A stretch of DNA of 64,000 nt from Micromonospora profundi (GCF_011927785.1 NZ_JAATJK010000001.1:1116001-1180000), one strand, 5' to 3'; counted from the stretch's first letter, positions 33,756 through 41,929 are shown. Numbers and translations are program-made. Notes: generated by a model not told the origin, from the sequence alone.

Positions 33756-34049
33756 TCAGGCGGGGACGTCGATGAAGTGTTCGACGAGCGGCGGGCCGGC
33801 GAAGTGCGGCCCGATCAGGTCGCGCCACGTGGTGAACCGCTCGGTGGCCCGGAAGTTGTCCTCGTGCGCCTCGACCGAGTCCCACTCGACAAGCAGCACG
33901 AACCGAGTCGGGGACTCGACGCCCCGCGTCATCCGCACCGACCGGCAGCCGGGTGCTCCGGCGAGAACGGGGTGACCCTGGGCGTACGCGGCGGCGAACG
34001 CGTCCTCGTGTCCGGGCAGTACGTCGATCAGCGCGACCTCAAGCACCAT
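33756..34049 (-). CDS. Antibiotic biosynthesis monooxygenase (ABM) family protein
   Basis: 97 residues, dimeric alpha/beta ferredoxin-like fold. MVLEVALIDVLPGHEDAFAAAYAQGHPVLAGAPGCRSVRMTRGVESPTRFVLLVEWDSVEAHEDNFRATERFTTWRDLIGPHFAGPPLVEHF follows the ABM domain pattern (V-x-x-G-x-E-x-x-F, GC-x-x-x-x-x, W-x-S-x-x-x-H, F). Such proteins may act as cofactor-free monooxygenases or as small heme-binding or detoxifying proteins; the substrate here is unknown. Its 5' end is close to the divergent pnuC gene (95 bp). Confidence 0.87.
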   Translation of the reverse strand: MVLEVALIDVLPGHEDAFAAAYAQGHPVLAGAPGCRSVRMTRGVESPTRFVLLVEWDSVEAHEDNFRATERFTTWRDLIGPHFAGPPLVEHFIDVPA

Positions 34050-34143
34050 GGGGGAAGCCTCCCACGGTTGGGGGAGTCCTTGTGTCACGGGGTCTGTGCG
34101 GTCCGGGTCGATGCCCCTAGGGTGGGTGCCCGGGAGGGGCATC

Positions 34144-34800
34144 GTGATCATCGACTGGCTCACCGGCACCGCGTTCGAGGCGGCCGGGACCGGCACCACC
34201 TGGGCGGAGCTGCTGGGGTTCGCCACTGGTGTTCTCAACGTGTGGCTGGTGGCCCGGCAGCGGATCGCCAACTGGCCGGTCGGCATCGCCAATGTGCTGC
34301 TGCTCATGCTGCTGTTCTGGACGGCGGGCCTGTACGCCGACGCCGGGCTCCAGGTCGTCTACGTCGCGTTGGGCTGCTACGGCTGGTGGCACTGGCTTTT
34401 CGGCGGCGAGCGCCGGAGCAGGTTGACGGTGAGCCGGACCGGGCGGGGGGAGTGGCTGGTGCTTGCCGTCGTCGGTGTGCTGCTCACCGGCGCGCTCTGG
34501 ACCCTGCTGGACCGGGCCACCGACTCGACAGTGCCGTTGCCGGACGCCTTGACCACGGCTCTGTCGCTGCTCGCCACGTACGGGCAGACCCGCAAGCGGG
34601 TGGAGAGTTGGTGGTTGTGGATCGCCGCCGACCTGATCTACATCCCGCTGTACGCGTACAAGGGGCTGCACCTGACCGCCGTGCTGTATCTGGTCTTCCT
34701 CGCCCTGTGCGTGCTGGGTCTGCGTGCCTGGCGGACCGATCTGCGCCGGCTCGACCCGCCGACCCCTGTCGCACCCGGCCCGTCGCCGGTGAGCGCGTGA
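34144..34800 (+). CDS. pnuC: Nicotinamide riboside transporter PnuC
   Basis: 218 residues with about seven membrane segments. LLGFATGVLNVWLVARQRIANWPVGIANVLLLMLLFW and LQVVYVALGCYGWWHWLFGG hold the conserved W/N/Q residues of the substrate channel, and ESWWLWIAADLIYIPLYAYKGLHLTAVLYLVFLALCVLGLRAW ends the family pattern. PnuC mediates facilitated uptake of nicotinamide riboside, trapped by intracellular phosphorylation. The next gene encodes a NadR-type kinase/adenylyltransferase and overlaps the pnuC stop by 4 nt (GTGA). The GTG start has GGGAGGGG upstream. Confidence 0.95.
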   Translation: MIIDWLTGTAFEAAGTGTTWAELLGFATGVLNVWLVARQRIANWPVGIANVLLLMLLFWTAGLYADAGLQVVYVALGCYGWWHWLFGGERRSRLTVSRTGRGEWLVLAVVGVLLTGALWTLLDRATDSTVPLPDALTTALSLLATYGQTRKRVESWWLWIAADLIYIPLYAYKGLHLTAVLYLVFLALCVLGLRAWRTDLRRLDPPTPVAPGPSPVSA

Positions 34801-35921
34801 CCGGGCGGGCACCGGAGGGTCCGTCGGCGCCGGAGCGGACGGCACGGGCGTCGGTGGCCGAGTTCGGGCACGGGATGGTGGTGGGGAAGTTCTACCCGCC
34901 GCACGCCGGGCACCACGCGCTGATCGCGGCCGCCGCCGCGCGCTGCGCCGAGGTGACAGTGGTGGTGGCGCCGTCGCGCCGGGAGTCCATCCCGCTGGCG
35001 GTACGGCTGGACTGGCTGCGGGAGGCGCACGCGGACACACAGTGGGTGCGCTTCGTCGGGCGTTACGACGACCTCCCGGTGGACTATGCCGACCCGGCTG
35101 TCTGGGACGCGCACTGCGCGGTGTTCCGCGCGGCGGTCGGGCCGGGGCGGGTGGACGCCGTCTTCTCCTCCGAGGCGTACGGCGTGGAGTTGGCGCGCCG
35201 CTTCGACGCCGTACCCGTGTCGGTGGATCCGGATCGGCGGACCGTGCCGGTGTCGGGCACGGCGGTGCGCGCGGACCCGGCGGCCCACTGGCGGTGGCTG
35301 AGCCCGCCGGTGCGTGCCTGGTTCGTCCGGCGGGTGGTGGTGGTCGGGGCCGAGTCGACGGGCACGACGACGATGGCGGCGGCGTTGGCCGCTCACTACG
35401 GCACGGTCTGGGTGCCGGAGTTCGGGCGCGAGTTGACGGCCCGCAAGCTGGCTCGACTACGGGAGGTCTCGCCGTCGGCGACTGTCTTCGACGTCAGCTG
35501 GGATCGGGACGACTTTCGTACTGTGGTCCGAAAGCAGCAGGAGGCGGAGGACGCGGCGGCCCGTTCGTCGGGGCCGCTGCTGTTCTGCGACACCGACGCG
35601 CGGGCCACAGCGGTCTGGGAGGAGCGCTACCTCGGCAGCGCGTCGCCGCAGGTCCGGGCGGCGGCACGGCGTCCGGCGCTGTATCTGTTGACCGACCATC
35701 GGGGCGTACCTTTCGCCGACGACGGGTTGCGCGACGGCGAGCATCTGCGGAGCTGGATGACGGGCCGGTTCCGTGCCGAGTTGGCCGGCTGCGGTGTGCC
35801 GGTGGTGGAGCTGACCGGGTCGCACGCCGAGCGGCTGGCGCGGGCCGTCGAGGCGTGCGATGCCCTGCTCTCGGCGGGTTGGGCGCTGGCGGACCCGATC
35901 GTCGAATCCGAGTCACACTAG
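34797..35921 (+). CDS. nadR: NadR-like NMN adenylyltransferase / nicotinamide riboside kinase
   Basis: 374 residues. After a ~25-residue leader comes the adenylyltransferase domain (GMVVGKFYPPHAGHHALI with the HxGH motif, FSSEAYGVELARRF, VSGTAVRADPAAHW), then a ribosylnicotinamide-kinase-like domain (VVVVGAESTGTTTMAAALAAHY, WVPEFGRELTARK, LLFCDTDARATAVWEERYLG, YLLTDHRGVPFADDGLRDGE). It should convert nicotinamide riboside to NMN and NAD. The kinase P-loop reads GAESTGTTT: residue 190, normally the Walker A lysine, is threonine. This may be a lineage variant, but kinase activity cannot be assumed. There is no N-terminal repressor helix-turn-helix as in enteric NadR. Coupled to pnuC by a GTGA overlap. 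Confidence 0.92.
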   Translation: MTGRAPEGPSAPERTARASVAEFGHGMVVGKFYPPHAGHHALIAAAAARCAEVTVVVAPSRRESIPLAVRLDWLREAHADTQWVRFVGRYDDLPVDYADPAVWDAHCAVFRAAVGPGRVDAVFSSEAYGVELARRFDAVPVSVDPDRRTVPVSGTAVRADPAAHWRWLSPPVRAWFVRRVVVVGAESTGTTTMAAALAAHYGTVWVPEFGRELTARKLARLREVSPSATVFDVSWDRDDFRTVVRKQQEAEDAAARSSGPLLFCDTDARATAVWEERYLGSASPQVRAAARRPALYLLTDHRGVPFADDGLRDGEHLRSWMTGRFRAELAGCGVPVVELTGSHAERLARAVEACDALLSAGWALADPIVESESH

Positions 35922-36230
35922 CTGCCTAGGAAGCTGGAGACGGCGTGACGCCAGCCGGGCAGATGCCATCCCGCTGCCCGGAGTGTGATCACGGCGAGTG
36001 GTGGGCAACAATGGTCGGCGAGGAGGGGAGTATTCCCCCGCGACGAAGTCGTCAGCACGGTCGATCGCCGGATCTTCGGCGCCCGACCCGGTTTCGTCGG
36101 TCGCCGTTCGTTCGCGGACGGCGGCGGAAGAGACCTCCGACAGTCACCAGAGTGAGCGACAGAGGCACGCCGGCACGCGTTGAGGCGTACGGTTTGCCCG
36201 ACGCCGCGTGTCTGCCGGAGGAATGAAACG
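35922..36230. other. Intergenic region upstream of the TerC gene
   Basis: 309 bases, most of it accounted for by a predicted manganese riboswitch (36020-36140) and the TerC ribosome site GGAGGAA at 36218-36224. The first ~95 bases after nadR include GCCGGGCAGATGCCATCCCG-type partial pairing but no strong terminator. Confidence 0.5.
36020..36140 (+). ncRNA. yybP-ykoY (Mn2+) riboswitch candidate
   Basis: The segment carries the two conserved ends of the yybP-ykoY class: GGAGGGGAGTA at 36022-36032, with the near-invariant GGGGAGUA, and GACCTCC at 36132-36138 closing the P1 stem with GGAGG. Between them are short hairpins (GACGA/TCGTC near 36041-36052; CCGG-rich arms; TTCGTCGG). It sits about 90 nt upstream of a TerC-family gene, the usual target of this manganese-sensing riboswitch. 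High Mn2+ would be expected to switch the exporter on. Identified by motif and context only, not by covariance modelling. Confidence 0.75.
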
Positions 36231-37229
36231 TTGGACGTGTCCGGGCTCGTGTGGGCGGGAACTCTCGTCGCACTGATCGCGGTGCTACTCGTCGATCTGC
36301 TGATCATCGGTCGACGCCCGCATGAGCCGAGCGTGCGGGAGTCGAGCCTCTGGGTCGCCTTCTACGTCGGCCTTGCACTGCTTTTCGGCGCCGGCGTCTG
36401 GCTGACCTCGGGAGCGAGTGCGGCCGGGCAGTTCTACACCGGCTGGCTCACCGAATACAGCCTCTCGGTGGACAACCTCTTCGTCTTCGTGATCATCATG
36501 GCCCGCTTCGGGGTGCCACGGCAGTACCAGCAGAAGGTGCTGCTCGTCGGCATCGTGCTGGCGTTGCTGATGCGCGGCGCCTTCATCGCCGCGGGCGCGG
36601 CCCTGATCAGCCAGTTCTCCTGGGTGTTCTACATCTTCGGTGCGTTTCTCATCTACACGGCTGTGAACCTGGCCCGGCAGGGCGAGCCGGACGAGGACGA
36701 GTTCTCCGAGAACATGCTGATCCGGTGGAGCCGCAAGGCGCTGCCGATCTCCAAGACGTACGACGGCGCGAAGCTGACGACGCACGAGGGCGGTCGCCGG
36801 CTCTTCACCCCGCTGCTCATCGTGATGATCGCCATCGGCACCACCGACCTGATCTTCGCTCTGGACTCGATCCCGGCGATCTTCGGCATCACCCAGGAGC
36901 CGTACCTGGTCTTCACCGCCAACGTCTTCGCGTTGATGGGCCTGCGGCAGCTCTACTTCCTGCTCGGCGGGCTGCTCAACCGTCTGATCTACCTGAGCTA
37001 CGGGCTGGCAGTGGTGCTGGGCTTCATCGGGGTCAAGTTGGTGCTGGAGGCGTTGGCCGACAACACCCTGCCGTTCATCAACGGTGGCGAGCACGTCGGC
37101 TGGGCGCCGCACATCCCGATCTGGCTCTCGTTGCTGGTCATCGTCGGCACGTTGGGCGTGGCCACCGTCGCCAGCCTGATCAAGTCCGCCCGGGACCGCC
37201 GCCGGGAGCTGGCCGAAGCGCGACGTTGA
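36231..37229 (+). CDS. TerC family manganese exporter
   Basis: 332 residues, about nine membrane segments. TerC hallmarks: FYTGWLTEYSLSVDNLFVFVIIMARFGVP (acidic SVDN in the membrane), IFGAFLIYTAVNLARQGEPDEDEFSENMLIRWSRKALPI, and FTPLLIVMIAIGTTDLIFALDSIPAIFGITQEPYLVFTANVFALMGLRQLYFLL with the DLIFALDSIPA metal-binding motif. Relatives (Alx, MeeF/YceF) export Mn2+ or metallate secreted enzymes. The start is TTG at 36231 with GGAGGAA 6 nt upstream; GTG at 36237 is possible. Regulation by the upstream yybP-ykoY-type riboswitch is likely. Confidence 0.94.
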   Translation: MDVSGLVWAGTLVALIAVLLVDLLIIGRRPHEPSVRESSLWVAFYVGLALLFGAGVWLTSGASAAGQFYTGWLTEYSLSVDNLFVFVIIMARFGVPRQYQQKVLLVGIVLALLMRGAFIAAGAALISQFSWVFYIFGAFLIYTAVNLARQGEPDEDEFSENMLIRWSRKALPISKTYDGAKLTTHEGGRRLFTPLLIVMIAIGTTDLIFALDSIPAIFGITQEPYLVFTANVFALMGLRQLYFLLGGLLNRLIYLSYGLAVVLGFIGVKLVLEALADNTLPFINGGEHVGWAPHIPIWLSLLVIVGTLGVATVASLIKSARDRRRELAEARR

Positions 37230-37283
37230 ACCGCCGCCCCGGGGCCGGCGCCGCAGCGGTCGGGGCCTGAGGATTAACCGTCG

Positions 37284-37313
37284 CCGGCCGGGAGCCCCTG
37301 GGCTTCCGGCCGG
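37284..37313. terminator. Bidirectional terminator between TerC and NlpC/P60 genes
   Basis: Near-perfect inverted repeat with 14-bp arms beginning CCGGCCGGGAGCCC and a very short loop, one G.T mismatch, placed between the convergent stops. Confidence 0.6.
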
Positions 37314-38291
37314 TCAGACCCGGTGCACGCCGACGAGGGTGGCGGCGCGGTCGGCGGGCATCGGCTCCTCCACCACACGCCGCCGTCGGTAGCAGGCGTG
37401 CAGCATCCGCCGGCTGCCGCGACCTCCGGCGACGGCGGTGACGATCCCGATGTGGTGGATCTTGCGGCCGGGGCGGGCGAAGAAGTAGAGGTCGCCGGGG
37501 CGTTCCGCGCCCAGCGGCAGCGGGTTCGTCGCCACCGCCTGGTCGTCGGCGTCGCGCGGCAGAAGAACCCCGAACCGGCGCCAGGCCAGGTGGACCAGAC
37601 CCGAGCAGTCGATGCCGTACGCGGAGAGCCCACCCCAGATGTACGCCACGTGCAGCAGCCGCTGCGCCACGGCCAACACGTCGGCGGCCTCGGGTGGCCC
37701 GATCGGTATCGGCACGAGTTGGCCGTCGGGCAGCCAGAGCGGGGCGGGCTGACCGGGGACGTGCACCGGCCGCCAGCCGTCGCACGCCGGGCCGGCCGGA
37801 ACGAGGCGGGTGCCGACGATGACGCCGGGCAGCACCACTGGCCCGTCCGGGTCGGCGCGCAGCGCGGTGATCGTGGCGTCCACCACAAGCGGGTCGCCGG
37901 TGCAGGCCGGGTCGACACCGACCAGTTGGTCGGCGGGAAGCCAGCCGGGGTAGCCGTGCGGGTCGAGCTTGGCCGCCGGTTGTTCGACGGCGATCACGTG
38001 CGCCCAGCCGTCCGGGCGCAGCTCGGTGACGAGCACCCGTTCGCCGAGCAGGAGCTGGCTCAGCACGCAGTCGCCCACCTGCTGCTCGGTGTCCATGCCG
38101 GAGACCCAGGTCGGGATGTCCGCGCCGGTGGTCAGCGCTGGTCCGTCGATCGGCCGGATGGCCTCGGGGGAGGACCACAGCGTCGCCACGGCGACCCGGA
38201 CGAGGGCCTCGCGGCCCGGTTGGAGCTCCACGTCAACCCCCAGCTCGTGTCGGCTGTTCACTGGAACTCTATGAAAGAAACCAACGGCCAT
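37314..38291 (-). CDS. NlpC/P60 (C40) peptidase, YkfC-like
   Basis: 325 residues. An N-terminal region of bacterial SH3-like folds (about 20-190) precedes a C-terminal NlpC/P60 cysteine peptidase: VAQRLLHVAYIWGGLSAYGIDCSGLVHLAWRRFGVLLPRDADDQA (catalytic Cys about 229), LGAERPGDLYFFARPGRKIHHIGIVTA (His) and MLHACYRRRRV. There is no signal peptide, so it acts in the cytoplasm. Together with the upstream dipeptide epimerase it matches Bacillus ykfB-ykfC, where YkfC cleaves imported gamma-D-Glu-L-diaminoacid muropeptides. The ATG at 38291 overlaps the epimerase stop (TGATG); GTG at 38261 is an alternative. Confidence 0.9.
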   Translation of the reverse strand: MAVGFFHRVPVNSRHELGVDVELQPGREALVRVAVATLWSSPEAIRPIDGPALTTGADIPTWVSGMDTEQQVGDCVLSQLLLGERVLVTELRPDGWAHVIAVEQPAAKLDPHGYPGWLPADQLVGVDPACTGDPLVVDATITALRADPDGPVVLPGVIVGTRLVPAGPACDGWRPVHVPGQPAPLWLPDGQLVPIPIGPPEAADVLAVAQRLLHVAYIWGGLSAYGIDCSGLVHLAWRRFGVLLPRDADDQAVATNPLPLGAERPGDLYFFARPGRKIHHIGIVTAVAGGRGSRRMLHACYRRRRVVEEPMPADRAATLVGVHRV

Positions 38292-39388
38292 CAACCACGG
38301 GTCTGCATCTTTACTTCAGTCAGACCAGGAATGCCCAGGCCAGGGGCGTCGGGAAGCACAACGGTCGGTCCCTCGTACCGGATGCCGCCCCGCACCGGCG
38401 ACCAGGCCAGCCACCAGGCGGCGTCCAGGTCGGCGACCGCGGTGGTGCCGTACGCGCCGACCAGGCTCGCCGCCGCCCCGATGCCGACCTGGGTCTCCAT
38501 CATCGACCCGACCACAGTGCCGAGTCCGTGCGCGGCGGCCAGTTCCAGCAGGGTGCGCGCCGGGTGCAGCCCACCGCACTTGGCAAGCTTGACGTTCACC
38601 AGGTCGGCGGCCCGGCGGCGGATCACCTCCACCAGGTCGCGGACCCCGAAGACCGCCTCGTCGGCCAGGATCGGCACCGACACCCGGTCGCTGACCCAGG
38701 CCAGCCCGTCCAGGTCCCAGCGGGCCACCGGCTGCTCGACCAGTTCCACGTCCAACCCGGCGTCCTCCATGCCGCGGATCACCCGGACCGCCTCGCGGGG
38801 CGTCCAGCCCTGGTTGGCGTCCACCCGGATCCGCACCTGAGGGCCGACCGCCGCCCGGACCGCGCGCACCCGGTCCAGGTCACCGGCCGCGTCCGTGCCG
38901 ACCTTGAGCTTCAGCACGCCGAAGCCGTCGGCCTGCCGCTGCCGCGCGGCCGCCGCCAGGTCCACGGCGTCGCCCACCGCCAGCGTGACGTCCGTCGGCA
39001 CCCGCAGGGTGGTGCCGCCGAGCAATCGCACAAGGGGTACGCCCAGTCGCCGCGCGGCCAGGTCGTGCAGCGCCACGTCCACCGCCGCCTTCGCGGCCTC
39101 GTTGCCGACCACCGACCGCTGCACCTCGCCGCAGCGGGTCACCAGATCGTCCGGGTCGCGGCCGGCGAGCAGCGGCCCGAGCAACTCCTGCACGCAGGCC
39201 TGCGATCCGGCTACCGACGCGCCGGTGACCTGCCAGACCTGGGGTGCCTCGCCGAAACCGGACCGACCATCGGCGTCGATAACCTCGACGACAAGAGTCT
39301 CCACAGTGGTCGTACGGCGCAGCGCGGTGATGAACGGTGTGTGTAAGGGGGCGGAAACCCGGTGGGTGCGTACCGCCGAGATCGTCAT
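38291..39388 (-). CDS. L-Ala-D/L-Glu (dipeptide) epimerase, enolase superfamily
   Basis: 365 residues. Muconate-lactonizing-type fold: N-terminal capping domain (SAPLHTPFITALRRTTTVETLVVEV), catalytic KxK as GVLKLKVG, metal ligands in RIRVDANQGW, VELVEQPV and ILADEAVFG, and the second catalytic lysine in LVNVKLAKCGGL. GTVVGSMMETQVGIGAAASL is typical of dipeptide epimerases. It epimerises L-Ala-D-Glu from recycled peptidoglycan to L-Ala-L-Glu for hydrolysis. It is the first gene of a coupled pair with the NlpC/P60 peptidase. A TAGGGT -10 ends 7 nt before the ATG; a GTG 9 nt upstream is the alternative start. Confidence 0.9.
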   Translation of the reverse strand: MTISAVRTHRVSAPLHTPFITALRRTTTVETLVVEVIDADGRSGFGEAPQVWQVTGASVAGSQACVQELLGPLLAGRDPDDLVTRCGEVQRSVVGNEAAKAAVDVALHDLAARRLGVPLVRLLGGTTLRVPTDVTLAVGDAVDLAAAARQRQADGFGVLKLKVGTDAAGDLDRVRAVRAAVGPQVRIRVDANQGWTPREAVRVIRGMEDAGLDVELVEQPVARWDLDGLAWVSDRVSVPILADEAVFGVRDLVEVIRRRAADLVNVKLAKCGGLHPARTLLELAAAHGLGTVVGSMMETQVGIGAAASLVGAYGTTAVADLDAAWWLAWSPVRGGIRYEGPTVVLPDAPGLGIPGLTEVKMQTRG

Positions 39389-39395
39389 GTGGGGC

Positions 39396-39401
39396 ACCCT
39401 A
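39396..39401 (-). promoter_or_regulatory. -10 element of the dipeptide epimerase gene
   Basis: Minus-strand TAGGGT, 7 nt before the ATG at 39388, within the 44-bp gap to the divergent phosphatase gene. Leaderless start likely. Confidence 0.45.
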
Positions 39402-39432
39402 TACGCAGGTACGCGGCGGAAGGGGACACCGA

Positions 39433-40230
39433 ATGGGCGGGCGGAACTGGGAGCTGATCGGTGCGCCGAACGCGCGTGACCTGGGCGGTCTGGTCACCGT
39501 CGAGGGCCGCCGGGTACGCCCCGGACGGCTGATCCGCACCCCGGCGCTGGGCCGGCTCACCGACGAGGACCTGCCGGTGCTCGCGAAGCTCGGACCGACA
39601 TGCGTGCTCGACCTGCGCGACCACACCGAGATCGCTGTCGCCCCCGCGGACCGGTTGACCGGTGAACCGCGCGTCGTGCACCTCCCGGTCCACGATCCGG
39701 ACCACCCGGTCTTCACGTACGTCTCAGCGGTGCTGCTCGGTCACGACCTCGACGCGTACGCCGAGCTGGCCCGGCAGGGCACGGCGGGGGCGATGGCCGA
39801 CATCTACAGGTGGTTCGTGGCCGGGGAGGCGGCCTGCGCCAACTTCGGCGCGGCGGTACGGCTGGCCGCCCAGCCGGAGAACCTGCCGCTCGTCTACCAC
39901 TGCTCGGCCGGCAAGGACCGCACCGGTTGGCTCACCGTCATCCTGCTCAGCGCGCTCGGCGTGGACGAGGCCGCCATCCGCGCCGAGTACCTGCGCAACA
40001 ACGAGCTGACCGACAGCCTCCGCGCGGTGCTCATCGAGGCGATGCGGCGGCGGCGGCCCACAATGGATGTCGACGCGGTGCTGCCGGTGCTTGAGGTTCG
40101 GCCCGAATACCTCGACGCCGGCTACCAGGAGGTGCGCCTGCGGCACGGCTCGTTCGACGGCTACCTGCGGAACGGGCTGGGGCTCACCGACGACGTCCTC
40201 ACGGCGCTGCGGGCGCAACTGCTGGAGTGA
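39433..40230 (+). CDS. Tyrosine-protein phosphatase (PTP/DSP-type)
   Basis: 265 residues. The catalytic P-loop is VYHCSAGKDRTGW: nucleophile Cys157 and Arg163 of the C-x5-R motif. The N-terminus NARDLGGLVTVEGRRVRPGRLIRTPAL and CVLDLRDHTEI are typical of bacterial PTPs related to MptpB (Y_phosphatase3 family), which act on phosphotyrosine and phosphoinositides. The K-D in CSAGKDR is the MptpB-type signature. No signal peptide is seen. Divergent from the epimerase. The ATG is preceded by AAGGGG. Confidence 0.92.
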   Translation: MGGRNWELIGAPNARDLGGLVTVEGRRVRPGRLIRTPALGRLTDEDLPVLAKLGPTCVLDLRDHTEIAVAPADRLTGEPRVVHLPVHDPDHPVFTYVSAVLLGHDLDAYAELARQGTAGAMADIYRWFVAGEAACANFGAAVRLAAQPENLPLVYHCSAGKDRTGWLTVILLSALGVDEAAIRAEYLRNNELTDSLRAVLIEAMRRRRPTMDVDAVLPVLEVRPEYLDAGYQEVRLRHGSFDGYLRNGLGLTDDVLTALRAQLLE

Positions 40231-40900
40231 CCGTTGCGCCGGGCGGCGCGGTCGCGCGGGCGACCAGTCCGATGACGATCAGCGCCTGGCCCGCCGCGTA
40301 CGTGGCCATCACCAGCACCGGCGCGCCGGGTGGCTGGGCCACCTCGGCCACCCCGGTGGCGATCAACAGGTCGGAGCCGAGGAACAGCGCGGCGCCCAGA
40401 CCGACCCTCCAGCCCTGGGTGACGGCGGTGGCGGCCATCGCGGCCAGCGCGAACGCGTACCCGGCGACAGGCACGGCCAGCCCGGCGTCGGTAAGCCCCG
40501 CCCACATCCAGGCAAGCGCGACGACGGTCAGCACCGCGTACCCCAGCGGGACCGCGACCAGTGGCGGGCGGAGCAGCGCCCGCGCGGCGCCGTGCCGGGT
40601 GAAGACCACGAGGTAGCAGACGTGGGCGGCCAGGAAGAAGACCATGCCGGCGATGAACCAGCCGGTGCCGTCGCCCAGCAGCGCCACGTCGCCGGCGGTG
40701 GAGCAGGCCAGCGCGGCGAGCACCAGCCGGTCCGGGCGGATGCCGCGTTCCGCGCTGGCCCGCCAGAGGTACGCGGCAAGCAGCGGCATCAACAGCGGCT
40801 TGGTGAGCAGCTCGGTAACACCACTGTCGGTGGCGTTGGCGAGCAGGTTCGCCGCCGTCACGACGAGGAAGACGACGAGCAGGGTGCGACTGCGGGGCAT
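40199..40900 (-). CDS. Lysoplasmalogenase-like YhhN family membrane protein
   Basis: 233 residues, about eight membrane segments. RTLLVVFLVVTAANLLANATDSGVTELLTKPLLMPLLAAYLW, LVLAALACSTAGDVALLGDGTGWFIAGMVFFLAAHVCYLVVF and ALFLGSDLLIAT carry the YhhN/TMEM86 pattern, including the acidic D residues of AGDVALL and GSDLLIA proposed as catalytic. The eukaryotic TMEM86B cleaves lysoplasmalogens; the bacterial role is uncertain. Its 3' end overlaps the convergent phosphatase by 32 nt. The start at MPRSRTLL has CCGGAG upstream. Confidence 0.87.
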   Translation of the reverse strand: MPRSRTLLVVFLVVTAANLLANATDSGVTELLTKPLLMPLLAAYLWRASAERGIRPDRLVLAALACSTAGDVALLGDGTGWFIAGMVFFLAAHVCYLVVFTRHGAARALLRPPLVAVPLGYAVLTVVALAWMWAGLTDAGLAVPVAGYAFALAAMAATAVTQGWRVGLGAALFLGSDLLIATGVAEVAQPPGAPVLVMATYAAGQALIVIGLVARATAPPGATVTPAVAPAAP

Positions 40901-40956
40901 CAGCGGCTCCGGGGTGGGGGTGGAGCAGCAGCCTAGCCGGATCGGCTGATGGCCGG

Positions 40957-41817
40957 TCAGAGCCGGTGGCGGGCGGCCCAGACCTGGGCGGAGATGTGGG
41001 CGATCAGCAGACAGGCGTCGTCCTCGACGTCTTCGCCGCTGCTGCCGCCGTCGGCCAGGTCGGTGGTGGTGCACACGGCGATCACGTACGGCGGCGCGTC
41101 GTCGGGCAGCACCACGCCGGCGCCGTGGCGCACCCCGCGTACCCAGCCGCTCTTGTGGGCGATCCGGGTGCCCTCCGGCAGGCCGGCGGCCAGGTCCTCG
41201 CGGTGCTCCTGGGCGAGCAGCACGTCGAGCATGGCGGCGCAGCTGGCCGGCGAGGCGAGCCGGCCGGGCGTCGCGGCCCCGGTGGCCAGCGCGCCCAGCA
41301 GGGCGGCCAGGTCGGCGGCCGTGACCGCGTTGGTGATGCCGGCCCCGCGGGCCGCGAAGTCCTCGATGCCCCGGCCGGTGACGCTGTGCCGGGCGCCGGC
41401 CAGCGACCACACCTCGGCGACGGCGTCCAGGCCGACATGCGCGATGACCAGGTTGGTGGCCAGGTTGCTGGACCGGACGATCATCCGCTCGGCGAGCCAC
41501 CGCAGCGACGCGTCGCCGCCGAGCCGGTCCCACACCGCGTCGTCGTTGTCGTAGTGCGGGGCGCAGGAGAACCGTGGTGCGCCGGGCTGGGCCGAGTCGA
41601 ACTCGTTCACCACCGGGACCTCGGCGTCCAGCTCCAGCGAGCCCGCCTCGGCGGCGCGGTACAGCGCGGCGAGCACACCCACCTTCATGGTGCTTGCCGC
41701 GTAGTGGCTGGCGTCCGCGTGCCGGGTCCAGGTCGCTGGCCCGTCGAGCCGCCCCACGTACGCCGAGACGGTGCCCGGCACCCGCGCCAGGTGGGCGTCG
41801 AGATCCTCCCAGGTCAT
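40957..41817 (-). CDS. Serine hydrolase, class A beta-lactamase-like
   Basis: 286 residues. Penicillin-recognising enzyme motifs are present: S42-T-M-K45 (SxxK) in HYAASTMKVGVLAALYRAA, SSN in VRSSNLATNLVIAHVG (SxN), and HKSGWVRGVRHGAGVV (KSG triad). No signal peptide precedes the fold, so it is probably cytoplasmic, which argues against a periplasmic beta-lactamase and for an esterase or peptidase role. A TACGGT -10 lies 7 nt before the ATG. Confidence 0.87.
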   Translation of the reverse strand: MTWEDLDAHLARVPGTVSAYVGRLDGPATWTRHADASHYAASTMKVGVLAALYRAAEAGSLELDAEVPVVNEFDSAQPGAPRFSCAPHYDNDDAVWDRLGGDASLRWLAERMIVRSSNLATNLVIAHVGLDAVAEVWSLAGARHSVTGRGIEDFAARGAGITNAVTAADLAALLGALATGAATPGRLASPASCAAMLDVLLAQEHREDLAAGLPEGTRIAHKSGWVRGVRHGAGVVLPDDAPPYVIAVCTTTDLADGGSSGEDVEDDACLLIAHISAQVWAARHRL

Positions 41818-41824
41818 GTCGGTG

Positions 41825-41830
41825 ACCGTA
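41825..41830 (-). promoter_or_regulatory. -10 element of the serine hydrolase gene
   Basis: Minus-strand TACGGT followed by 7 nt and the ATG at 41817; no ribosome site. Leaderless start likely. Confidence 0.45.
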
Positions 41831-41877
41831 GCCGATCATCGGCGGGTCGGGTCGGCGTACCCGCGTCGGAAAGCGGA

Positions 41878-41911
41878 CGGGCGCGCCGACCGCTTGCGGC
41901 CGACGCGCCCG
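41878..41911 (-). terminator. Terminator after typA
   Basis: 14-bp stem (CGGGCGCGCCGACC at 41878-41891 with 41898-41911, two G.T pairs) and a 6-nt loop, 19 bp beyond the typA stop on the minus strand. Confidence 0.65.
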
Positions 41912-41929
41912 GAAGCCGGGTGCGGTGGG

